Assembly: GCA_937952235.1 (NCBI GenBank) | Contig: CALFZM010000173.1 | Location: 1-11,717, forward strand | Length of the DNA stretch: 11,717 nucleotides | Origin: an uncultured Opitutia bacterium | GTDB lineage: Bacteria; Verrucomicrobiota; Verrucomicrobiia; Opitutales; Opitutaceae | Reading direction: 5' to 3' | Shown here: in pieces, positions 6,624-11,717 of the stretch | Numbering within the stretch: the stretch's first letter is position 1 | Layout: each line of letters opens with the position of its first letter | The notes under the pieces: model-generated | Database searches by the model: none | What the model saw: the letters and a program-made list of their open reading frames with translations, nothing else | Told to the model about the DNA's origin: nothing | Program-made: the position numbers and the translations under genes

Positions 6624-7469
6624 TTACTTCAGCGCCTTGCGCAGGAATTTGAGCCCGTTGAGCGCGATGTCGTCGCGCTTCGGCTCGATCTTCCGCCAAA
6701 TGGCGGCCGCGCGCGCGATGACCTTCACGTCGGTCGTGAACGACTCGATCACCACGTCGCCCTTGTACTTCACCGCCGCGAGGGCCTTCACGATCTCGGG
6801 CCACGCGATGTGATCTCCGCCCGGCGTGCCGCGATCGCTGCCGCAGGCGTGGAAATGGCCGAGCAGCTTGCCGGCCTTCCGGATCGCGGCCGCCTGATTC
6901 TTCTCCTCGATGTTCATGTGGAACGTATCGAGGTGCAGCTTCAGCGCCGGCGAACCGACCGCCTTGATCAGGCGCAGGCCCTGGTCGCAGGTGTTGAGGA
7001 AATCGGTCTCGAAGCGGTTGAGCGGTTCGACGCAGATCGTGACGCCCCGGGAGTGGGCGTAGGCCGCGAGTTCCTTGAGGTTCTTCACGACCAGCGCCCA
7101 TTCGGTCTTCTGCTGCGCGGGCGCCACGGCATCCGCCTTGCCGACCACGGAATACACCGGGCCGATCACCGAGGGGCAGCCCATCGCCGCCGCCTGGTCG
7201 ATGATCGCCTTGCAGTACGTCATCGCCGTCGCCTGTTCCTCGTCCGAGCCGCGAAAGTCGCGGCCCGGGCCCATGCACGCGCACACGCTGCCGATCGCGA
7301 TGCCCGCTTTTTCCGCCGCGGCCCGCACCTTGGCCGGATCGATATGCGACGGATCCTCGATCGGAATTTCGACCGTGTCGAAGCCCCAGCGCTTGAACTG
7401 GGAAAACAGCCGCGTGCTCGCGGTCGTGAACGGGGACGTGTACAGGAATGTATTGATGCCGATTCTCAT
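6624..7469 (-). CDS. Sugar epimerase/isomerase, TIM barrel (D-tagatose/D-psicose 3-epimerase-like)
   Basis: The 281-residue product has no signal peptide and should act in the cytosol on a free or phosphorylated sugar. It is a xylose-isomerase-like TIM barrel. The expected metal ligands of the ketose 3-epimerase branch are all in place: Glu148 (in CVEPLNRFETDFLNT, 146-160), Asp181 (HLDTFHMNIEE, 179-189), His207 (GHFHACGSDRGTPG, 204-217) and Glu242 (VVIESF, 239-244). The RFETDFLNT and DTFHMNIEE blocks are close to D-tagatose and D-psicose 3-epimerases, but the superfamily changes substrate readily, so the exact sugar is open. It is the last gene of the minus-strand series with redoxin and two sulfatases, 203 bp after the redoxin stop, and may process a sugar released by the sulfatase pathway. 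The ATG at 7469 begins MRIGIN, the first barrel strand. Confidence 0.88.
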   Translation of the reverse strand: MRIGINTFLYTSPFTTASTRLFSQFKRWGFDTVEIPIEDPSHIDPAKVRAAAEKAGIAIGSVCACMGPGRDFRGSDEEQATAMTYCKAIIDQAAAMGCPSVIGPVYSVVGKADAVAPAQQKTEWALVVKNLKELAAYAHSRGVTICVEPLNRFETDFLNTCDQGLRLIKAVGSPALKLHLDTFHMNIEEKNQAAAIRKAGKLLGHFHACGSDRGTPGGDHIAWPEIVKALAAVKYKGDVVIESFTTDVKVIARAAAIWRKIEPKRDDIALNGLKFLRKALK

Positions 7470-7503
7470 TGGGGGGAGCCCAGAGAGGCGGAACCGCGGC
7501 AGC

Positions 7504-7548
7504 GAGGCAAGTCGGGCTTTGCCCTCGGACGGAACGATTCAGCCGTCC
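7504..7548. repeat. Two adjacent small hairpins upstream of the epimerase gene
   Basis: GAGGCAA (7504-7510) pairs with TTGCCCTC (7519-7526, one bulged C), and directly next to it GGACGG (7527-7532) pairs with CCGTCC (7543-7548). They lie 35-79 nt upstream of the epimerase ATG on the minus strand. They could be leader structures or worn repeat copies; stems this short can also be chance. Confidence 0.35.
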
Positions 7549-7580
7549 CTCGAATCACGCCTGAAGACGGCGGCATTGAA

Positions 7581-7606
7581 GGTGGAGCGGCTTGTCCTCA
7601 AGCCGC
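7581..7606 (+). repeat. REP-like hairpin, copy B (left half of a pair)
   Basis: GGTGGA is followed by GCGGCTTG (7587-7594), loop TCCT, and CAAGCCGC (7599-7606); A7586 and T7607 extend the stem to 9 bp. Compared with copy C read on its own strand, the stem differs at two base pairs, and both partners have changed each time, so pairing is kept. It forms a head-to-head module with copy C. Confidence 0.85.
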
Positions 7607-7630
7607 TGCGCATGGGTCTGTCGCCCGTCA

Positions 7631-7656
7631 GCCGCCTGGGGACAGGCGGCTCCACC
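7631..7656 (-). repeat. REP-like hairpin, copy C (right half of a pair)
   Basis: GCCGCCTG (7631-7638), loop GGGA, CAGGCGGC (7643-7650), then TCCACC. It is identical to copy A over 26 bases. With copy B it makes a 76-bp module (7581-7656) bounded by GGTGGAGC and GCTCCACC, 16 bp past the stop of the redoxin gene and upstream of the epimerase gene. Confidence 0.85.
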
Positions 7657-7672
7657 TGGATGAGTGGTCGGT

Positions 7673-8233
7673 TCAGCGCAGCGCCCGCGCCGCCGCCACG
7701 ATCTCGGCGGCCTCGGGCCGATCCCGGTAACTATCCCGCTCGAGGCGGGCGCGGATGGTGCCGGACCGGTCGATGATGAACAAGACTGGATGCGGCACGC
7801 CCGCCGCCCGGCCCTTCGCCTCGGGGTTGCGGATGCCGTAGGCGTCGATGACCTTGCTGCCGGCATCCGTCAGGAGCGGGTACGTGATCCCGAGCTTCTT
7901 GACCGCCGCCGCGTTGGTCGCGACGGAATCGTAACTGATCGCGACGAGGCGCACCCCGGCGGCGGCGATCTCGCCGCGGTGCTTCTCCAGGTCCTGCAAC
8001 TGGCGCCGGCAGAAGGGACACCAGTCCGCCGAACGCACGAACGCCAGCGCCACCGGACCCTGGGCAAGCAAGTCCTGCAACGCGACGCTTTCGCCCGTGG
8101 CGCTCGGCAGCGTGAACCCGGGGGCGCGCGTGCCGACCGCGAGTCCCGGAGGCGGGGAGGACGGCTTCATTTCAGCCGCTTCGAGCGCAGCGAGGCCCAG
8201 CAGGAACGAGAGGAGGAATCGGCGACGTTTCAT
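7673..8233 (-). CDS. Exported redoxin (AhpC/TSA-type, CxxC)
   Basis: The 186-residue product starts with MKRRRFLLSFLLGLAALEAAE, a signal peptide or N-terminal anchor, so it should act outside the cytoplasm. The thioredoxin-fold core includes GTRAPGFTLPSATGE (34-48), RSADWCPFCRRQL (67-79; Cys72 and Cys75 form a CPFC site), LVAISYDS (96-103), YPLLTD (118-123) and PHPVLFIID (147-155, with the cis-Pro of the fold). This matches peroxiredoxin-like or TlpA-like AhpC/TSA proteins; whether it reduces peroxides or handles thiols is not decided by sequence. The ATG at 8233 fits the signal peptide; upstream codons to 8401 translate hairpin repeats and are rejected. It lies 262 bp downstream of sulfatase 2 on the same strand, with REP-like hairpins in between. 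Confidence 0.9.
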   Translation of the reverse strand: MKRRRFLLSFLLGLAALEAAEMKPSSPPPGLAVGTRAPGFTLPSATGESVALQDLLAQGPVALAFVRSADWCPFCRRQLQDLEKHRGEIAAAGVRLVAISYDSVATNAAAVKKLGITYPLLTDAGSKVIDAYGIRNPEAKGRAAGVPHPVLFIIDRSGTIRARLERDSYRDRPEAAEIVAAARALR

Positions 8234-8280
8234 GATGAGGAGATTCCGCGGACGCGACCACCGGCCCGCGGTTCCAAGTG

Positions 8281-8300
8281 GGAGCGGCACCTTGGCCGGT
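8281..8300 (+). repeat. Possible degraded REP-like hairpin, copy G
   Basis: GGAGCGGC is followed by ACCTTG and GCCGGT; AGCGGC against GCCGGT gives five pairs and one mismatch. The GGAGC lead and plus orientation fit the family, but the loop differs, so I hold this copy as doubtful. It lies in the leader of the redoxin gene. Confidence 0.3.
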
Positions 8301-8307
8301 CTATTCC

Positions 8308-8334
8308 GCGGGAACGCACGATTTCGTCTCCCGC
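8308..8334. repeat. Hairpin upstream of the redoxin gene
   Basis: GCGGGAACG (8308-8316) pairs with CGTCTCCCGC (8325-8334) with one bulged C, giving nine pairs around an 8-nt loop. It lies 75 nt or more upstream of the redoxin ATG on the minus strand. It may be a leader structure, a processing site or another repeat remnant. Confidence 0.45.
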
Positions 8335-8369
8335 CCTGCTTGAAGCGCCGGGGCGGCACACGCACGAGA

Positions 8370-8395
8370 GGTGGCGCCGCCTGTCCCCAGGCGGC
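8370..8395 (+). repeat. REP-like hairpin, copy D (left half of a pair)
   Basis: GGTGGC, then GCCGCCTG (8376-8383), loop TCCC, CAGGCGGC (8388-8395). It matches copies A and C on the opposite strand except for one base in the lead (GGTGGC for GGTGGA). Confidence 0.85.
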
Positions 8396-8418
8396 TGGCA
8401 TTCGCCGGCGTCGTCCGC

Positions 8419-8440
8419 AGCGGCTGGCGGAAACCGCTCC
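8419..8440 (-). repeat. REP-like hairpin, copy E (diverged right half of a pair)
   Basis: On the minus strand it reads GGAGCGGTT, loop TCCGCC, AGCCGCT, giving a 7-bp stem with one G-U pair. It keeps the GGAGC lead and a TCC loop. With copy D it makes a head-to-head module of about 71 bp, close in size to the B-C module of 76 bp. Confidence 0.55.
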
Positions 8441-8495
8441 TCCTCCCGTACACCGCTGTCATCGGTGAACCGCAGCGCGGCAGCATCGCCCGGGC

Positions 8496-9992
8496 TCAGC
8501 GCTTCTTCTTGCCGCCCGCGGCGGCGGGCATCTTCGCCTCGGGATGACGCTCGAGGATCCGCCGCAGCTCCGCCACCAACGCCGGCTGGTCGGCGGCAAG
8601 GTTGCGCGATTCTCCGGGATCCGCCGTGTAGTCGTAAAGTTCGTACTCGGCCGAGGCCGCCGGCTCGCCTGGTCGTTTCCATTCCACCAGCCGGTGGCGC
8701 TCGGTACGGATGGCGCGGCCGATGCGCTCGCCGCGCGGATACGTATGGTACGCATGGTCGCGCACGCGGCGCGCCGGGTCCCGCAGCACCGGCACGAGGC
8801 TGACCCCGTCGATCGGTTGCGGCCCGCGCGGCGCCGGCAGCCCGGCAAGCTCGGCCAGGGTGGGATAAAGGTCGACGGTTTCCGCGAGCTGGCGGGTCGA
8901 GGTGCCGGGCCGTGTGACGCCCGGGGCGACGATCACCAGCGGAATCCGGTTGGCCTGTTCGTAGTTGGTATGCTTCGTCCAGTAGCCGTGATCGCCGAGG
9001 TGCCAGCCATGGTCGCCCCACAGGACGACGATCGTGTTGCCCGCGAGACCCAGGCGGTCCAGCGCGTCGAGCACGCGGCCCACCTGCGCGTCCATGTAGC
9101 TGACGCAGGCATGATACGCATGGAGCAGCGTGCGCTGCGTCGCCTCCTCGCGCAGGTTCTCCACGTCGAGCGGGTCGTAGTTCACGATCTCGCCGCCGAC
9201 CTTGCCCGCGAACGCCGGCGCGCCTTCCGGATCGCGCTGCCGCGGCGCGGGCGAGAACGCGCGGGGATCGTGCAGGTCCCAGTACTTCTTCGGCGCGGTG
9301 AGTGGCAGGTGGGGCTTGACGAAACCCAGCGCAAGGAAGAACGGCGTGTCTTTCCGCCCGCGCGCCGCCTCCAGCCGCCGGATGCCCTCGTTCGCGATGC
9401 GGCCGTCGGCGTACGCGTCGTCCGGCACATCCATGACCTCCCACGCCGCGCCGCGTGGCAGCGAACGGATTTCGCCGAGCTTCTGGTTGGTGAAGTAGGC
9501 CTCCTCACGCGTGAGCTGGCCGCCGGCCGAGTTCCGCGGATCGAGGTACTCGACCACCTTGTCCTTCAGCGTCGGCACGCTCCACGAGGCGTCGTCGTCA
9601 TGATTGCCATGGCCCGTATGCAGGACCTTGCCCACCGCCTCCGCGCGCCAGCCATGCCGCATGAAATGCTGGGTGAGGGTGACAGCCGCGGGCACCACGC
9701 CGCGGAAATGCTGCGAGAGCCCGTAGATGCCCAGCGAGGTCGAGCGCGATCCCAGCATGAGGTTGTTGCGGGAGGGTGCGCACACGGACTGGTTGCAGTA
9801 GGCGAGGTCGAACCGCAGCCCGCGCGCCGCGAGGCGATCGAGGTTCGGTGTCTTCGCCAGCGGCTCGCCGTAGCAGCCGAGCAGCGGCTTCAGGTCATCC
9901 ACACAGAGCAGCAGGATATTCGGGCGACCGGCCGCGGCGGCGAGGGCGATCGAGGGGGGAAAGACCAGCAGGAGGAGAACGACGACGCGCAT
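8496..9992 (-). CDS. Secreted sulfatase 2, iduronate-2-sulfatase-like
   Basis: The 498-residue product has a signal peptide (residues 1 to about 21, MRVVVLLLLVFPPSIALAAAA) and the full S1 active site: NILLLCVDD (25-33), CAPSR (71-75, Cys71 to become formylglycine), GKVLHTGH (121-128, Lys122 and His125), VKPHLP (225-230) and WGDHGWHLGDHGYWTKH (325-341, with Asp327, His328 and Lys340). The DHGWHLGDHG block, the Val-Leu-His in place of the usual Trp-His after Gly-Lys, and the overall length are those of iduronate-2-sulfatase-like enzymes, which remove a 2-O-sulfate from uronic acids; here that substrate is an inference. The C terminus is AAAGGKKKR. The ATG at 9992 begins the signal peptide; the open frame to 10145 upstream has no family likeness. 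It is 189 bp downstream of sulfatase 3. Confidence 0.92.
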   Translation of the reverse strand: MRVVVLLLLVFPPSIALAAAAGRPNILLLCVDDLKPLLGCYGEPLAKTPNLDRLAARGLRFDLAYCNQSVCAPSRNNLMLGSRSTSLGIYGLSQHFRGVVPAAVTLTQHFMRHGWRAEAVGKVLHTGHGNHDDDASWSVPTLKDKVVEYLDPRNSAGGQLTREEAYFTNQKLGEIRSLPRGAAWEVMDVPDDAYADGRIANEGIRRLEAARGRKDTPFFLALGFVKPHLPLTAPKKYWDLHDPRAFSPAPRQRDPEGAPAFAGKVGGEIVNYDPLDVENLREEATQRTLLHAYHACVSYMDAQVGRVLDALDRLGLAGNTIVVLWGDHGWHLGDHGYWTKHTNYEQANRIPLVIVAPGVTRPGTSTRQLAETVDLYPTLAELAGLPAPRGPQPIDGVSLVPVLRDPARRVRDHAYHTYPRGERIGRAIRTERHRLVEWKRPGEPAASAEYELYDYTADPGESRNLAADQPALVAELRRILERHPEAKMPAAAGGKKKR

Positions 9993-10181
9993 GGGAATCC
10001 GGGGCGGGTGACGCGCACGATGGCCGGCCCGGGAAGGCGGGGGAAGTCCGCGCCGCGCACATCGACCGACGAAATCGCACCTCGCCTGGCAGACCTCCGG
10101 CGCGACGCGAGAGCGGCCCGGGCGAAGCGGGGACCGTCGCCGCAACTCCCGCCGCGGGCTTGCGATCTGTCCTGGACGCTG
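9993..10181. other. Intergenic region between sulfatase 2 and sulfatase 3
   Basis: These 189 bases lie between co-directional genes. I see no clear member of the hairpin family, no terminator and no convincing promoter. Only short palindromes such as GCCCGGGC (10116-10123) are present, as expected at this base composition. Confidence 0.35.
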
Positions 10182-11636
10182 CTACTTCCCGCCCTTCTTG
10201 CCCGCCTTCTTCGCGGTAGCCGGCGGGTATTCGCCGCTGGGTCCGAATCCGGCCGGCCAGCGAAACTCCGCCGCCCGCGACTCCGCCGCAAACACCTGCT
10301 CGAGCTGCGATCGGAGGGCGGCGTCCCCCGCGAGATTCCGGGTCTCGTAGGGATCGGCCCGCAGGTCGAACACCTCGGTCCAGTCCGGGCGGCCCGGATA
10401 CGTGACAAGTTTCCGGGTGGCGGTCCGCACCGCCAGCACCGTCGGCACGGCGTACTGGGCCTCGCGAAAATACGCGTAGAAAAACGCCTGGCGCCAGTCC
10501 GGCGGGATCCGTCCTGCAAGCAGCGGACGCAGGCTGCGCCCCTGTGCCCCGGCGAGCGGCGCCGCCCCGGCGTAGTCGAGCAGCGTCGGCGCGATATCCA
10601 GGTTGAGCGTGAGCGCGTCGTTCACCGCGCCGCCTCCCGGGCGCGCGCCGGGGAGTCGCACCAACAGGGGAACGCGCAGGCTCTCGTCGTACGCGCTTCG
10701 CTTGTCGCCCAGTCCGTGCTCACCGAGGTAATAGCCGTTGTCGCTGGTGAACACCACGAGCGTGTCCTCCCGCCGGCCGGAGCGCTCGAGCGCATCGAGC
10801 AGAACGCCCACGCAGCGGTCAATTGCCGTCACGTGGCGGAAGTAGTCGCGATGGCCCTCGCCGCTCGCCGGCCCGGTGCCTTTCTCCGCCGCCGGCCCCT
10901 GTCCGCGCAGGTAGATCGCTTTCAAGCCGGTGTTGGGTGTCGGCCGCGCCGTGTCTTCGGCATAAAGGGAACGGACGCGCTCGGGCAGGTTGTCGCCGCC
11001 GCGGGGGCCGTGCGGGCTCTTGAACCCCAGCCAGAGGAAGAACGGCCGGTCGCGCGGCTGCCCGGCGACGAACCGGGCGGCATAGTCCGTCGTCACGTCG
11101 TCGACCCAGCCGCGCGTCGGCGTCTCGACCCCATCGACGAGGAGCGGGCAGTCGAGATAGCGCCCCTGGCCGACGAAGCTCGCAACCCGATCGTAGTGCG
11201 GCCGGGTGCGCTGGTCGCGCATGTGCCATTTGCCGAAATAGGCGGTCGTGTAGCCAGAGGCGCGGAGCTGCTGCGCAAACGTCGCGACGTCGTCCGGGAG
11301 ATGCCGGCCGTTCCCGACGATGCCGGTCAGATGGCCGTGCCGCGACGTCATGATGTTGGCGCGGCCCGGAGAACAGAGCGAGGTGACGACGAACGACTCG
11401 CGGAAACGAACGCTTTCCGCGGCGAGCTCGTCCAGGCGCGGCGTGAGGATCCACGGGAATCGCGCCGCCGCGCCTTGTTCGCGCTGCACGACGCCCAGGC
11501 CATCCCACCGCAGGTCGTCGCAGTAGATGAAAACGAGATTTGGCCGGGCGGTCGTCGCCGCCGCGCCCGCTTCCCGGCCGAGGCCGGAAAGGAGGAGGCA
11601 GCAGAGCAGGAGGAGACGGGGGCGGGGGATTTTCAT
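10182..11636 (-). CDS. Secreted sulfatase 3 (S1 family, CSPGR active site)
   Basis: The 484-residue product starts with a signal peptide (MKIPRPRLLLLCCLLLSGLGREAGAA region, cleaved near residue 25). Its S1 active site shows NLVFIYCDD (33-41), CSPGR (88-92, Cys88 to become formylglycine; Gly in the variable place), GKWHM (135-139), KSPHG (206-210), TSDNGYYLGEHGLGDKRS (297-314) and YDESLRVPLLVR (316-327). The last two blocks resemble N-acetylglucosamine-6-sulfatase-like enzymes as I know them, but the sugar is not settled. The tail is basic, ATAKKAGKKGGK (473-484), like that of sulfatase 1. It is preceded 33 bp upstream by the end of a probable cytochrome gene on the same strand, so the two may be co-transcribed. 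There is no Shine-Dalgarno sequence before the ATG at 11636. Confidence 0.93.
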   Translation of the reverse strand: MKIPRPRLLLLCCLLLSGLGREAGAAATTARPNLVFIYCDDLRWDGLGVVQREQGAAARFPWILTPRLDELAAESVRFRESFVVTSLCSPGRANIMTSRHGHLTGIVGNGRHLPDDVATFAQQLRASGYTTAYFGKWHMRDQRTRPHYDRVASFVGQGRYLDCPLLVDGVETPTRGWVDDVTTDYAARFVAGQPRDRPFFLWLGFKSPHGPRGGDNLPERVRSLYAEDTARPTPNTGLKAIYLRGQGPAAEKGTGPASGEGHRDYFRHVTAIDRCVGVLLDALERSGRREDTLVVFTSDNGYYLGEHGLGDKRSAYDESLRVPLLVRLPGARPGGGAVNDALTLNLDIAPTLLDYAGAAPLAGAQGRSLRPLLAGRIPPDWRQAFFYAYFREAQYAVPTVLAVRTATRKLVTYPGRPDWTEVFDLRADPYETRNLAGDAALRSQLEQVFAAESRAAEFRWPAGFGPSGEYPPATAKKAGKKGGK

Positions 11637-11669
11637 GGGACCAGGAAAGCAGGGTGGCGGGGTGTTGCG

Positions 11670-11717
11670 CTAGCGATTCGATGTCACGTAGGCGATGAGG
11701 TCGGCCATGTCCTGCTC
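11670..11717 (-). CDS. C-terminal end of a possible c-type cytochrome/haem-binding protein (cut by window edge)
   Basis: Only 15 codons and a TAG are inside the window, reading EQDMADLIAYVTSNR. A MADLIAYV-type ending is common at the last helix of c-type cytochrome domains, including those at the end of large PVC-group membrane-bound dehydrogenase and haem-binding proteins. With so few residues this is a guess by pattern; the reading frame and stop are certain only if the gene is real. Placement 33 bp upstream of sulfatase 3 supports a shared transcript. Confidence 0.5.
   Translation of the reverse strand, partial: EQDMADLIAYVTSNR

Noticed and set aside
5934..7730. 598-residue open frame on the plus strand
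   Set aside because: It overlaps sulfatase 1 in another frame, then runs antisense to the epimerase gene and through the hairpin repeats. Composition is Arg-rich and no motif is seen.
8234..8401. Upstream start for the redoxin
   Set aside because: The added 56 residues translate the hairpin repeats and would bury the signal peptide.
6506..8495. CRISPR array
   Set aside because: The repeats are hairpins in both orientations with irregular spacing and no uniform spacers, and no cas gene is present.
8230..9444. 404-residue open frame on the minus strand
   Set aside because: It lies out of frame within sulfatase 2 and crosses the repeat-filled gap. The sulfatase frame has the full active site.

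Overview
The window is very GC-rich (about 70% by eye) bacterial DNA. Long spurious open frames on the antisense strand come from the base composition. The gene content points to Verrucomicrobiota, most likely an Opitutaceae-like genome: several secreted formylglycine-type sulfatases, a ceramidase-family protein, a xylose-isomerase-like sugar epimerase, a fused ornithine-lipid-type acyltransferase, and a gene end that looks like a c-type cytochrome of the PVC kind. The assignment is inference from gene content; there is no rRNA or marker gene here to fix it. I saw no tRNA, phage, transposase or CRISPR.

Layout. 1-970 (minus): N-terminal 323 residues of a secreted neutral-ceramidase-family protein, running off the left edge. 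1075-2976 (minus): a 633-residue fusion of a PlsC-type acyltransferase and an OlsB-like GNAT acyltransferase. 3066-3716 (plus): stand-alone phosphopantothenate-cysteine ligase (CoaB). 3734-4474 and 4462-4995 (minus): an NRDE/TANGO2-family gene whose start overlaps the end of a DinB-like gene. 5114-6505 (plus): secreted sulfatase 1. 6624-7469, 7673-8233, 8496-9992 and 10182-11636 (minus): a co-directional series of sugar epimerase, secreted redoxin, sulfatase 2 (iduronate-2-sulfatase-like) and sulfatase 3. 11670-11717 (minus): the last 15 codons of a probable c-type cytochrome, 33 bp upstream of sulfatase 3. No gap between genes exceeds 262 bases.

How the genes may work together. The right half reads as an accessory locus for sulfated carbohydrates: three exported sulfatases with different active-site surroundings, plus a cytosolic epimerase for a released sugar. 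No glycoside hydrolase, transporter, regulator or sulfatase-maturing enzyme lies in the window, so the substrate is open. The left half holds lipid and housekeeping genes. The acyltransferase (makes an N-acyl aminolipid) and the ceramidase-like amidase (would cut such an amide) lie in line on the same strand.

The most unusual non-coding feature is a family of small hairpins at five secure sites plus one diverged and one doubtful site. On one strand they read GGAGC, then a 7-9 bp stem with a TCCC/TCCT loop. They occur singly and as head-to-head pairs about 71-76 bp long, with paired-base substitutions between copies. This looks like a REP/BIME-type element. One copy supplies the last 17 codons of the acyltransferase gene.
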